DNA of 64,000 nucleotides from Actinoallomurus sp963799975 (lineage in GTDB: Bacteria > Actinomycetota > Actinomycetes > Streptosporangiales > Streptosporangiaceae), in contig CAWCZF010000006.1 of the NCBI GenBank assembly GCA_963799975.1, positions 3,100,001 to 3,164,000 on the forward strand, in the 5' to 3' direction. Shown piece after piece: positions 34,669-43,024 of the stretch. Every line of letters starts with the position of its first letter. The first letter of the stretch is position 1. The notes beneath the pieces were generated by a model. That model searched no databases. It was not told where the DNA came from and was given only the letters and a program-made list of their open reading frames with translations. The position numbers and the translations under genes are program-made.

Positions 34669-35433
34669 TCAGTCGCGTGCGATGACCCGGTTGGTGAGCG
34701 TGCCGATGTGCTCGATGGTCACGGAGACCTCGTCGTCCACCTTCAGCGGCCCGACGCCCTCGGGGGTGCCGGTGAGGATGACGTCTCCGGGCAGCAGGGT
34801 CATCACCTGGCTGATGTACTCGATCAGTTCGGGGACGCCGTGCAGCAACCGGTCCGTACGTGAGTCCTGGCGGGTCTCGCCGTTCACGGTCGTGGTGATG
34901 GCGAGGTCGGACGGGTCGAGGTCGGTCTCGATCCACGGGCCCAGCGGGCAGAAGGTGTCAAAGCCCTTCGCGCGGGTCCACTGCCCGTCCTTCTTCTGCA
35001 GGTCGCGCGCTGTCACGTCATTGGCACAGGTGTAGCCGAGCACGACCTCGGCGGCGCGTGCGGCCGGCACGTCGCGGCAGAGCCGGCCGATGACGACCGC
35101 GAGCTCGCCCTCGAAGTCGACGCGCTCAGACAGCGGCGGGTACGCGATCGCCTCGCGCTGGCCGATCACCGACGTGGACGGCTTCATGAACAGCAGCGGC
35201 TCGTCCGGCGCCTCGTTGCCGAGTTCGCGCGCGTGTTCGGCGTAGTTGCGGCCGATGGCGAGCACCTTGTTCGGCAGGATCGGCGCCGTGAGCCGTACGT
35301 CGGCCAGCGGCTGGCGCTCGCCGGTGAGCCGGATCTCCCCGAAGGGATGGGCGGCCACGGTGGCGATGGTGTCGTCGTCCTCGACCACCCCGAAGGACAG
35401 TCCGCCGTCTTTGGTGAACCTCGCGATACGCAC
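34669..35433 (-). CDS. Fumarylacetoacetate hydrolase family protein
   Basis: 254 residues from GTG 35433. The N-terminal DUF2437-like part is MRIARFTKDGGLSFGVVEDD. The FAH core follows: KVLAIGRNYAEHARELGNEA, FMKPSTSVIGQ, VDFEGELAVVIGR (Glu metal ligands), YTCANDVTARDLQKKDGQW (Asp ligand) and LTGTPEGVGPL. Related enzymes hydrolyse or isomerise 2-oxo-acid ring-cleavage products such as 2-hydroxyhepta-2,4-diene-1,7-dioate. It is read in the same direction as the preceding catabolic operon but separated by 160 bp, so it may be independent. Confidence 0.88.
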   Translation of the reverse strand: MRIARFTKDGGLSFGVVEDDDTIATVAAHPFGEIRLTGERQPLADVRLTAPILPNKVLAIGRNYAEHARELGNEAPDEPLLFMKPSTSVIGQREAIAYPPLSERVDFEGELAVVIGRLCRDVPAARAAEVVLGYTCANDVTARDLQKKDGQWTRAKGFDTFCPLGPWIETDLDPSDLAITTTVNGETRQDSRTDRLLHGVPELIEYISQVMTLLPGDVILTGTPEGVGPLKVDDEVSVTIEHIGTLTNRVIARD

Positions 35434-35527
35434 GACACCGAGGCTATCGATCCGCGACCGTGCGGCGGCCACGAGGGGGGACGCCGAGCCCGGTCGGCCG
35501 CCCGTTTCGCGGTCCGGTCGCCTACGG

Positions 35528-37768
35528 TCAGCCGAAGGTGCAGGGTGCGCCGTCCAGGCGGCAGTTGGTCGGCTTCGACGGCCTGCCTGCCCCGCCGAAC
35601 TGCACCGCGAAGGAGTGCCCGGGCGCGATCGGCGCGGCCCCGGGCTTGTTGACGATGACGACGTCCTGGCCTCGCTGCTGGAGTACGGCCTCCCAGATGT
35701 TGTGAATGTCGGCGCCGGGATAGCTGAACGCGAGCGTCCAGGCGCGCAGGGGCTGTTTGCCGTGGTTGACGAAGGTGATCGTGCCCTCGAAGTAACCGAC
35801 CTCGCGGTCGACCGTGCGATAACGCAGCCGGGCTAGCGGCGCGACGCTCTTGGCCGACGACGAGGCGCAGGCACTGCCCTGGCACGCCTTCGGGTGGTCC
35901 GCCGGGCCGCCGGAGTTCACGAAGACCAGCGAGATCACCACGACGATGACGCTCGCCACGGCGGCCGCGATCAGCGCGGCCCAGATCCTGCGGCGGCCTC
36001 GCGGCGGCGGCTTGGGAAGGGACGGGTCGGTCGAGGTGCCCGCGCCCGGCGGCGGACCGTACGGCGGCGGGCCGGCCGGATCCGCCCAACCGGCCGGATG
36101 GGCCGGATCCGCCTGACCGGCCGGATGGCCCGGACCGGCCTGACCGGGCGGATGGGCCGGACCGGATCCCGGCGAGAGACTTGGCCCCTGCGGAGGACCC
36201 GATCGCGGCGGGGGCGTGGGCCCTGGCGGTGAGATGGGGCCGCCTGGCGGCGAAACGGAACCACCGGCCGATGGTGCCGAGCCGCCGGATGGGACCCAGC
36301 CGGGTGGGGCCGTGCCGCCGGACGGGGCCGGGCCGCTAGATGGGGGCGCATGCGGGGCGGTTGCGGGGTGCGGCGGGGCGGTGTTGGGGCGTGGGGCATC
36401 GGGCGGCGTCCGGAGCGGCGCGGCCTCGGCTTCGGGCTCGGGGTAGCTCGGCCCGGGCGCGTACGACTGGAGCCAGCCGGGCTCGAGATCGGCGGGCGGC
36501 GGTGCCTGCGGGGGCACAGGCGGCGGCGCGGGCTGTCGCGCGGGTGGCGTCTCCGACGGCCGCGCACGCCGCCTTAGCGGACGGCCAGGCCGCCTCTCGG
36601 CGCGGGCGGGGGGCGGTGTGTCCGCCGGCTCCGGATCCGGATTCGGCTGGAACGGCCACCAAGCCCCGGGCGGAGTCTCGTCGCGATCGGCGGGTGGCGG
36701 CGGAGCGACCCCCGCGTTCCAGGGGCCCAGCCGGTCGTCGCTGGTCAGTATCGCGAGGTCGCGGGTGAGTTCCCGCAGGTCAGCCACGGTCTCGTCCGCG
36801 GCCGGGACGGATCCGTGCTCGGCCGCGCCGCCCTCGGCCCGCGTGCGGTCGGCCATGGTCTCGTCCGTGGCAGGCAGCGAGTCGGCCGCCGTCCGGTCAT
36901 CCTCCATCGGACGAACACCGGGCGCGGACTCGGCAGGAGGGTCGGCGACCGTCGCATCGTCCTCGGCCCGAAGACGGCCGGGCATGGACTCACCCACGGC
37001 CGGAACATCGGCGAGCGTCCCGTCTTCCTGAACGCGGCGAACGCCGGGTGCGGGCTCGTTGTCAGGCGGGAGACGGTCGGACGCGGGCTCGGACGGAAGA
37101 TCGGCGACCGACGCTTCACCCTCGGCCCCGCCACGACCGGCCGTGGGCGGGCTCTCGGGCGGAACGTCGGCGACCGTCGCGCCGTCCTCCGCCCGGCGAA
37201 CGCCGGGCGCGGGCTCGTTCTCGGGCGGGAGACGGTCGGACGCGGGCTCGGGCGGAAGGTCGGCGGCTGTCGCGTCGTCCTCCGTCCGAGGGTGGTCGGA
37301 TGGGGGCTCGTCCTCCCCTGCCTCCGGCGCAGGAGGAGTGTGCGCCGGGTGTGTGTCGGCGGCTGGGGGGATCGGGACTTCGCGCGTGGCGGCGGCCGAT
37401 GGCCGCTCGGCGACTGGCGGAGAGTCGCTCGGCTCGGCGGGAGGCGAAGCCGGGTCCACCGCCGGCTCGGCCGTCCGCTGCTGCCCGCCGACGCCACGCC
37501 CCCCGGCCGTCCCTTCGGCCTGCTCTCCGCCCTGACCTGGGCGGGGCGGCTGTGGTGACTGCGGCGGCTCTTGGGCGGCCGGGTTCCCGGCGGGCTCGGG
37601 TGCGGGTGGTGCGGTCGGCTGGGTCGCCTGGTGGTCCGGCGGGATCCAGGCGGCGGGCTCGGGCGCCGGGTTCCCGGCCGGCGGCCGGGGCGGACGCGGG
37701 TTCGGCTCGGTCACCTCGTGGTCTGGGGGAACCCAGGTCGGTTCTCCGCCACCCGCCGCGTTGTCCAC
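35528..37768 (-). CDS. Proline-rich single-pass membrane protein with extracellular CBM2 domain
   Basis: 746 residues from GTG 37768. The first 600 are disordered and Pro/Glu-rich, with recurring WVPPDH/WIPPDH units and repeats of the type ADLPPEPASDRLPPENEPAP; further on are GH-P rich segments. A basic stop-transfer segment, RRRIWAALIAAAVASVIVVV, crosses the membrane once. The last 140 residues form a cellulose-binding CBM2-like beta sandwich (YFEGTITFVNHGKQPLRAWT, PGHSFAVQFGGAG), with paired Cys near its ends. It may anchor a surface carbohydrate-binding domain; no catalytic domain is present. Confidence 0.75.
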   Translation of the reverse strand: MDNAAGGGEPTWVPPDHEVTEPNPRPPRPPAGNPAPEPAAWIPPDHQATQPTAPPAPEPAGNPAAQEPPQSPQPPRPGQGGEQAEGTAGGRGVGGQQRTAEPAVDPASPPAEPSDSPPVAERPSAAATREVPIPPAADTHPAHTPPAPEAGEDEPPSDHPRTEDDATAADLPPEPASDRLPPENEPAPGVRRAEDGATVADVPPESPPTAGRGGAEGEASVADLPSEPASDRLPPDNEPAPGVRRVQEDGTLADVPAVGESMPGRLRAEDDATVADPPAESAPGVRPMEDDRTAADSLPATDETMADRTRAEGGAAEHGSVPAADETVADLRELTRDLAILTSDDRLGPWNAGVAPPPPADRDETPPGAWWPFQPNPDPEPADTPPPARAERRPGRPLRRRARPSETPPARQPAPPPVPPQAPPPADLEPGWLQSYAPGPSYPEPEAEAAPLRTPPDAPRPNTAPPHPATAPHAPPSSGPAPSGGTAPPGWVPSGGSAPSAGGSVSPPGGPISPPGPTPPPRSGPPQGPSLSPGSGPAHPPGQAGPGHPAGQADPAHPAGWADPAGPPPYGPPPGAGTSTDPSLPKPPPRGRRRIWAALIAAAVASVIVVVISLVFVNSGGPADHPKACQGSACASSSAKSVAPLARLRYRTVDREVGYFEGTITFVNHGKQPLRAWTLAFSYPGADIHNIWEAVLQQRGQDVVIVNKPGAAPIAPGHSFAVQFGGAGRPSKPTNCRLDGAPCTFG

Positions 37769-37859
37769 GGTGTCACCGTCCTCCTGTCTCCGCCGGTCTC
37801 GATGAGTTCCGACGACCGTACGGGCACGCTGGTTCGCGCGCGGAACAAGGAGACCACGT

Positions 37860-38057
37860 TCAGGCGTCGATCGGGCGGTCCAGGGCGCGGCAGGAGGCGA
37901 CGTGCTGCTGACGCCGGAGGAGGGCCATGACGGACTCCATCGACTCCTGGTCGCCGGAACTGCTCACCGTCAGCCGGCGGCTGACCTCGGCGATCAGCAG
38001 GAGTTCGACGTCGCGGTCGTACCGCAGCGCCAACCGGGAAGGCCGCATACCGGACAT
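37860..38057 (-). CDS. Small hypothetical protein, second gene of a mini-operon
   Basis: 65 residues from ATG 38057. The region carries RLALRYDRDVELLLIAEVSR and SMESVMALLRRQQHVASCRA. Third codon positions are almost all G or C, which supports coding. It begins 10 bp after the stop of the 22-residue peptide at 38068-38136, so the two are probably co-transcribed. I do not recognise a family; the helical charged sequence could be a small adaptor or immunity-type protein. Confidence 0.5.
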   Translation of the reverse strand: MSGMRPSRLALRYDRDVELLLIAEVSRRLTVSSSGDQESMESVMALLRRQQHVASCRALDRPIDA

Positions 38058-38067
38058 CGCCCCCCGA

Positions 38068-38136
38068 TCACTCGATGAACCACGGACCCATCAGGCACGG
38101 CGTCCCCAACACCGCGCAGGGATGATTCTGCGGCAC
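38068..38136 (-). CDS. 22-residue Cys-containing peptide ORF
   Basis: GTG 38136 is preceded by AAAGGA at a proper distance. The product begins MPQNHPCAVL and ends PCLMGPWFIE. Two Cys, two clustered Pro and a Trp-Phe end make it unlike a random frame. It is followed at once by the 65-residue gene. It might be a peptide precursor or a regulatory leader; the sequence does not say which. It is too short for firm confidence. Confidence 0.4.
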   Translation of the reverse strand: MPQNHPCAVLGTPCLMGPWFIE

Positions 38137-38420
38137 GTTTTTATCCTTTCGCCACCTATTTAGGGTTCCTACCGGAAAATTTTCCCTATCAGGTCGGCGT
38201 CCAACGACTCCCTCGAACCCATCAAGGACGCCTTGACCTGATGATACGAGGAGAAAGCCAAGCCACAAGGCCCGTACGGAAGGCCGTCACGGAGGGCGGA
38301 ATGCACGTGCATTCACACGTGCCATTCACCAGGCGGTGAAAATCGATATTTCCTGTTCATTGGCCGGCCGTAGTCCTGGGCCGTGTGCGGCGCGGACCGT
38401 ACGCACGCGAGAATGACCCC
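38137..38420. promoter_or_regulatory. AT-rich divergent intergenic region with two palindromes
   Basis: It lies between the leftward mini-operon (38136) and the rightward monooxygenase gene (38421). It holds GGAAAATTTTCC (38174-38185), itself inside TAGGG...CCCTA (38161-38188), and TCAAGG-ACG-CCTTGA (38222-38236). Both look like repressor sites. The stretch is clearly less GC-rich than the rest of the window. Confidence 0.5.
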
Positions 38421-38822
38421 ATGAGCGTCGTGAAGATCAACGTCCTGACCGTGCCGGAGAAGATGAGAGACGAACTCGAACGCCGCTTCGCGGGGCGGGC
38501 GGGCCTGGTCGAGGGCGCCGACGGCTTCGAGGGCTTCGAGCTGTTGCGCCCCGTCGACGGCAACGACCGCTACCTCGTCTACACGCGCTGGCGGACCGAG
38601 GAGGACTTCCAGCGCTGGACGGAGAGCCAGGCGTTCCACAAGGGTCACGAGAAGGCACGTGCCGACGCGGAGGCCCAGGCAGAAACGGGCGGCGACACCC
38701 ACAGTGACCCCCACGGCGGCGGCCCGCACGGCGGTGCCCCCCACGGCCACGGCGGGCCCGCGTCGAGCGCCGCCGAGCTGTGGTCGTTCGAGGTCATCGA
38801 GCGGGCCGGACCCCAGGGGTGA
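38421..38822 (+). CDS. Antibiotic biosynthesis monooxygenase (ABM) family protein with His-rich insert
   Basis: 133 residues from ATG 38421. An ABM ferredoxin-like fold is seen in VVKINVLTVPEKMRDELERR, FEGFELLRPVDGNDRYLVYT and WTESQAFHKGHEKA, resembling HmoA/MhuD-type heme-degrading or quinone-forming monooxygenases. Between the last helix and the final strand lies a His/Gly insertion, HSDPHGGGPHGGAPHGHGG, that could bind metal. It converges on cimA with a TGA-TCA junction. The enzymatic role is not proven. Confidence 0.75.
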   Translation: MSVVKINVLTVPEKMRDELERRFAGRAGLVEGADGFEGFELLRPVDGNDRYLVYTRWRTEEDFQRWTESQAFHKGHEKARADAEAQAETGGDTHSDPHGGGPHGGAPHGHGGPASSAAELWSFEVIERAGPQG

Positions 38823-40394
38823 TCACATCGGCGCGTGGCCGGCGCGCAGGAGGCAGTAGGTCACCGACTCCTCCAGCGCGTCCCACGACGCCGCGATCAC
38901 GTCGTCCTGTACGCCGACCGTGCCCCACTCCCCCGCCGAGTCGCTGGACTCGATGAGCACGCGCGTACGCGCCTCGGTGCCGTGGGTGCCTTCGAGTATG
39001 CGCACCTTGTAGTCGACCAGTTCGAGCGCCGACAGCTCGGGGTAGATGCGTTCGAGCGCCATGCGGAGCGCGCGGTCCAGGGCGTTGACCGGCCCGTTGC
39101 CCTCGCCCGTGGCGACGATCCGCTCGCCCTTGGCGTGCAGCTTGACGGTGGCCTCGCTGATCAGCGAGCCATCCGGGCGGCGCTCGACGATCGTCCGCCA
39201 CGACTCGACCGTGAAGAACCGCGTGCGCGACCCGTCCAGCTCCTCGCGGAGCAGCAGCTCGAAGGAGGCGTCCGCGGCCTCGAAGGTGTACCCGGCCGAC
39301 TCCAGGTCCTTGACCCGGCCGACGACCTGCTTGGCCTTCTCGCCGCTCAGCTCGTACCCGAGCTGGCGCCCCTTGACCTCCACCGAGGACCGTCCGGCCA
39401 TGCTGGAGATCAGCATGCGCATGTCGTTGCCGACCAGCCCGGGCTCGATGTGCTGGTAGAGCATCGGGTCGACCTTGACCGCCGAGGCGTGCAGCCCGCC
39501 CTTGTGCGCGAACGCCGACATGCCCACGTACGGCTGCTGCGACGACGGCGCGATGTTGGTCACCTCCGAGACGGCATGCGCGATGCGCGTCATCTCGCCG
39601 AGCCGGATGCCGAGGTCGTGCCCGCGCTTGAGCTGGAGGTTCCCGACGACGGTGAACAGGTTCGCGTTCCCGCTGCGCTCGCCGTACCCGTTGGCGCAGC
39701 CCTGCACGTGCGTCACCCCGGCGCGTACGGCCGCGAGCGTGTTGGCCACCGCGCAGCCGCTGTCGTCGTGGCAGTGGATGCCGAGCCGCGCCCCGGACTC
39801 GCCGACCGTGCCGACGACGTCGACGAGTTCGTCGGGGAGCATCCCGCCGTTGGTGTCGCACAACGCGATCACCGAAGCACCGGCCTCGGCCGCCACGCGT
39901 ACGACCTCGAGCGCGTACGCGGGGTTGGAGCGGTAGCCGTCGAAGAAGTGCTCCGCGTCGAGGAAGACACGTTGGCCCTCCGCATGCAGGTGGGAGACCG
40001 TGTCGCGGATCATCGCGAGGTTCTCCTCCAGCGTCGTGCGGAGGGCCAGTTCGACGTGCCGGTCGTGGCTCTTGGCGACAAGAGTCACGACCGGCGCGCC
40101 GGACTCGCGCAGCGCGGCCACGAGCGGGTCGTCCGCGGCCTTGGCGCCGGCTCGGCGGGTCGCGCCGAAGGCGGCGAGCTGCGCGTGCTTCAGCCCGAGT
40201 TCGGTCCGTGCGCGCCGGAAGAACTCGGTGTCCTTGGGGTTCGCGCCGGGCCAGCCGCCCTCGATGAACCCGACTCCCAGCTCGTCGAGGTGGCGCGCGA
40301 TGGCCAGCTTGTCCGCCACAGTGAGGTTGAGGCCCTCCTGCTGGGCCCCGTCACGCAGCGTCGTGTCGTAGACGTGGAAGCCGTCGTCGCGCAT
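38823..40394 (-). CDS. cimA: Citramalate synthase
   Basis: The enzyme condenses pyruvate and acetyl-CoA to (R)-citramalate, a threonine-independent entry to isoleucine. 523 residues: the HMGL-like TIM barrel opens with VYDTTLRDGAQQEGLNLTV (catalytic Arg-Asp). Metal ligands lie in RLGIHCHDDSGCAVANTL, and GCANGYGERSGNANL is the catalytic loop. The C-terminal LeuA-type allosteric domain (about 380-515) has YELSGEKAKQVVGRVKDLES and VRILEGTHGTEARTRVLIES. The FEAADASFELLL region and overall length favour CimA over LeuA. A leader peptide and attenuator precede it. Confidence 0.88.
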   Translation of the reverse strand: MRDDGFHVYDTTLRDGAQQEGLNLTVADKLAIARHLDELGVGFIEGGWPGANPKDTEFFRRARTELGLKHAQLAAFGATRRAGAKAADDPLVAALRESGAPVVTLVAKSHDRHVELALRTTLEENLAMIRDTVSHLHAEGQRVFLDAEHFFDGYRSNPAYALEVVRVAAEAGASVIALCDTNGGMLPDELVDVVGTVGESGARLGIHCHDDSGCAVANTLAAVRAGVTHVQGCANGYGERSGNANLFTVVGNLQLKRGHDLGIRLGEMTRIAHAVSEVTNIAPSSQQPYVGMSAFAHKGGLHASAVKVDPMLYQHIEPGLVGNDMRMLISSMAGRSSVEVKGRQLGYELSGEKAKQVVGRVKDLESAGYTFEAADASFELLLREELDGSRTRFFTVESWRTIVERRPDGSLISEATVKLHAKGERIVATGEGNGPVNALDRALRMALERIYPELSALELVDYKVRILEGTHGTEARTRVLIESSDSAGEWGTVGVQDDVIAASWDALEESVTYCLLRAGHAPM

Positions 40395-40445
40395 GGGAAT
40401 CGGTGTCCTTTGTGAAGCTGAGAAGCTGTGGAGGCGCTGGCCCGG

Positions 40446-40479
40446 AAAACAAAACGACCCCTCACGGTCGTGAGAGGTC
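40446..40479 (-). terminator. cimA attenuator terminator
   Basis: On the minus strand the arms GACCTCTCAC (40470-40479) and GTGAGGGGTC (40456-40465) pair over 10 bp with one G-U, loop GACC, followed by the U-rich stretch CGTTTTGTTTTCC to 40446. It lies between the leader peptide stop and the cimA start, as expected for ribosome-mediated attenuation. Confidence 0.8.
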
Positions 40480-40502
40480 TGCGCGCCGGTGATGTCCTGC
40501 TA

Positions 40503-40544
40503 TCAGCCGACGCGCCAGTCGATAATCAGAAGTCCGCAGCGCAT
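40503..40544 (-). CDS. Leader peptide of cimA attenuator
   Basis: A 13-residue ORF, MRCGLLIIDWRVG, starting at ATG 40544. Two Leu, two Ile and one Val codons sit before the hairpin at 40456-40479. Starvation for branched-chain amino acids would stall the ribosome here and favour read-through into cimA. No annotation tool usually calls it because of its size. Confidence 0.75.
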   Translation of the reverse strand: MRCGLLIIDWRVG

Positions 40545-40633
40545 GATGCCTTGAGTCTGCCACATGAGTACGCCCAGTGACACCACCGATTCCACATGGT
40601 GAGACATGGCCCGCGACGAGCCGGTCGGAGGAC

Positions 40634-40674
40634 GGCCGAGGGTGAGGCTCGGCCCGCGAACCTCACCCTCGGCC
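40634..40674 (-). terminator. Terminator after ilvE
   Basis: A perfect 14-bp stem, GGCCGAGGGTGAGG (40634-40647) with CCTCACCCTCGGCC (40661-40674), 13-base loop, three bases past the ilvE stop. No U tract is seen, which is common in actinomycetes. Confidence 0.75.
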
Positions 40675-40677
40675 GGC

Positions 40678-41775
40678 TCAGGCGATCTTGTGCAGCCAGG
40701 CGTACGGGTCGGGGAGCGCGCCGTACTGGATGCCCACGAGTTCCTCGCGCAGGCGCATCGTCACCGGGCCCGGTTCGCCCGTGCCGACCAGCCACTCGTC
40801 GTGGGCGCTGCGGACGCGGCCGACCGGGGTGATCACGGCGGCGGTGCCGCAGGCGAAGACCTCGGTCAGTTCGCCCGAGGCGTTTCCGGCGCGCCACTCG
40901 TCGGTCGAGACGCGGCCCTCCGTCGCCGGGATGCCGAGTTCCGGGGCGAGCCGCAGCAGCGAGTCGCGTGTGATGCCCGGCAGCAGCGTGCCGGTCAGCG
41001 CCGGGGTCACGATGCGGGCGTCCGGCCCTGAGCCGTAGACGAAGCAGAGGTTCATGCCGCCCATCTCCTCGACCCAGCGGTGCTCGGCCGCGTCGAGCCA
41101 GACCACCTGGTCACAGCCCTCGCGGGCCGCCTGCGCCTGGGCGACGAACGCGGCCGCGTAGTTGCCGCCGCACTTGGCCGCGCCCGTGCCGCCCGGTGCG
41201 GCGCGGGTGTAGTCCTCCGAGAGCCAGACCGAGACCGGCTTGACGCCGCTGGTGAAGTACGCGCCCGAGGGCGAGGCGATGACGATGAACAAGAACTCCG
41301 ACGAGGGGCTGTTCACGCCCAGCCCGCGCTGCGTGGCGATGATGAAGGGCCGCAGGTAGAGGCTGTGCCCCTCCTGGGTCGGCACCCAGTCGCGGTCGGT
41401 GTCGACGAGGACCTCGAGCGAGCGGACGAAGAGCTCCTCCGGCAGCGGCGGCATCGCCATCCGCGCGCAGGAGTTGTTGAAGCGCGCCGCGTTGGCGTAC
41501 GGACGGAACATCACGATCGAGCCGTCGGCGTGCCGGTACGCCTTGAGGCCCTCGAACAGCTCCTGTGCGTAGTGGAAGACCGCGGTCGCCGGGTCGAGGG
41601 TCAGCGGCCCGTACGGTTCGAGCCGCGCGTCGTGCCAGCCGTCCGCCTCGGTCCACCGGATGGTGACCATGTGGTCAGTGAAGACCTTGCCGAAGCCGGG
41701 GGTCTCCAGCAGCCGCTGGCGCTCCTCGGCCGACCTGCGCTGGTCGGAGAGCCGGATGTCGAAGGTGTTGCTCAT
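40678..41775 (-). CDS. ilvE: Branched-chain amino acid aminotransferase
   Basis: A PLP enzyme that moves amino groups between glutamate and Leu/Ile/Val. 365 residues from ATG 41775 (AGAGGACC upstream); the 393-residue frame start is not needed. It shows YGPLTLDPATAVFHYAQELF and EGLKAYRHADGSIVMFRPYA. The PLP lysine is in GTGAAKCGGNYAAAFVAQ, followed by VEEMGGMNLCFVYG and the phosphate loop ACGTAAVITPVG. It is the class IV fold of usual length for actinomycete IlvE. It probably forms its own unit, 140 bp after leuB. Confidence 0.93.
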   Translation of the reverse strand: MSNTFDIRLSDQRRSAEERQRLLETPGFGKVFTDHMVTIRWTEADGWHDARLEPYGPLTLDPATAVFHYAQELFEGLKAYRHADGSIVMFRPYANAARFNNSCARMAMPPLPEELFVRSLEVLVDTDRDWVPTQEGHSLYLRPFIIATQRGLGVNSPSSEFLFIVIASPSGAYFTSGVKPVSVWLSEDYTRAAPGGTGAAKCGGNYAAAFVAQAQAAREGCDQVVWLDAAEHRWVEEMGGMNLCFVYGSGPDARIVTPALTGTLLPGITRDSLLRLAPELGIPATEGRVSTDEWRAGNASGELTEVFACGTAAVITPVGRVRSAHDEWLVGTGEPGPVTMRLREELVGIQYGALPDPYAWLHKIA

Positions 41776-41872
41776 CTGAGGTCCTCTCGCGGCGACGGCT
41801 CCGTTGCCGCCCTTGCCTCTCATTGTCTTATTTTGACGTCCTACTATCTCCTTCGTCACGGCAGCGCAGAAC

Positions 41873-41917
41873 GGGCGCGCCGTGGGGCACGCCCGGAGAT
41901 CATGGGAAGGCGCGCCC
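41873..41917 (-). terminator. Possible terminator after leuB
   Basis: GGGCGCGCC (41873-41881) and GGCGCGCCC (41909-41917) form a 9-bp perfect stem with a 27-base loop, touching the leuB stop. The long loop lowers confidence. Confidence 0.4.
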
Positions 41918-42963
41918 TAGCCGGTTACTCGTTGGGCGATGTCGTCGCCGGCCTCGCGGGTCGACCGCGCGACCCAGGCGCCCTGGCGCTCGATGATGTC
42001 GTCGGCGACCGCCTGCTCGACGCGGCGGGCCTCGTCGGCCAGGCCCAGGTGGTCGAGCAGGAGTGCGACGGACAGGACCGTCGCGGTGGGGTCGGCCTTG
42101 CCCTGCCCGGCGATGTCGGGCGCGCTGCCGTGCACCGGCTCGAACATGCTGGGCGCCGAGCCCGCGGGGTTGAGGTTGCCACTCGCGGCGAGGCCGATGC
42201 CGCCGGCCACGGCCGCGCCCAGGTCGGTGATGATGTCGCCGAACAGGTTGTCGGTGACGATGACGTCGAAACGCTGCGGCTGGCTGACGAAGAACATGCT
42301 GGCGGCGTCGACATGGCAGTAGTCGACGTCGATCTCGGGGAACTCCTCGGCCACGGCATCGACCGTACGCGACCAGAGGTCACCCGCATAGACCAGCACG
42401 TTGTTCTTGTGTACGAGGGTGAGCTTCCTGCGCGGACGGCGCGCGGCGAGCTCGAAGGCGTAGCGCACGGTGCGCTCGACGCCGAAGGCGGTGTTCACGC
42501 TCTCCTGCGTGGCGATCTCGTGCGGGGTGCCGCGCCGCAGCGTGCCGCCCGCCCCCGCGTACGGGCCCTCGGTGCCCTCGCGGACCACCATCATGTCGAT
42601 GTCCTCGGGCCGCACGCCCGCGAGCGGCGTGGTCACGCCCGGGTAGAGCCGTACGGGCCGCAGGTTGACGTAGTGGTCGAGCTCGAACCGCAGCCTCAGC
42701 AGGAGCCCGCGCTCCAGGACCCCGCTCGGCACGCTCGGGTCGCCGACCGCGCCGAGCAGGATCGCGTCGTGGCCGCGGATCTCCTCGAGGACGGTGTCGG
42801 GCAGCGCCTCGCCGGTCTTGTGCCAGTAGGTCGCGCCCAGTTCGTACGCGGTCTGCTCGATGGTGAGCCCGAGCGCGTCGAGGACCTTCAGCCCTTCCGC
42901 CACGACCTCGGGTCCGATGCCGTCGCCCGGGACCACGGCGAGCCTGATGTTGCGGGAAGCCAT
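41917..42963 (-). CDS. leuB: 3-isopropylmalate dehydrogenase
   Basis: Oxidatively decarboxylates 3-isopropylmalate in leucine synthesis, NAD-dependent. 348 residues: IRLAVVPGDGIGPEVVAEGL at the N-terminus, substrate-binding VVREGTEGPYAGAGG, LTLVHKNNVLVYAGDLW (catalytic Lys), VTDNLFGDIITDLGAAVAGG (Asp metal ligands) and FEPVHGSAPDIAGQGKADPT with NAD contacts. This is the actinomycete short form. It is in the same orientation as ilvE and cimA; other leucine genes are not in the window. Confidence 0.95.
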   Translation of the reverse strand: MASRNIRLAVVPGDGIGPEVVAEGLKVLDALGLTIEQTAYELGATYWHKTGEALPDTVLEEIRGHDAILLGAVGDPSVPSGVLERGLLLRLRFELDHYVNLRPVRLYPGVTTPLAGVRPEDIDMMVVREGTEGPYAGAGGTLRRGTPHEIATQESVNTAFGVERTVRYAFELAARRPRRKLTLVHKNNVLVYAGDLWSRTVDAVAEEFPEIDVDYCHVDAASMFFVSQPQRFDVIVTDNLFGDIITDLGAAVAGGIGLAASGNLNPAGSAPSMFEPVHGSAPDIAGQGKADPTATVLSVALLLDHLGLADEARRVEQAVADDIIERQGAWVARSTREAGDDIAQRVTG

Positions 42964-43024
42964 GCTCGTACCCTAGCGGAGCGTCTCAGTGCCTGAACAC
43001 TCGTCTCACCCCATGAACCGAAGA

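Noticed and set aside
38835..40415. 526-residue + strand frame over cimA, and similar frames over ilvE-leuB and the GGDEF-EAL gene
   Set aside because: Antisense shadows caused by strong G/C third positions; the minus-strand proteins carry all known motifs.
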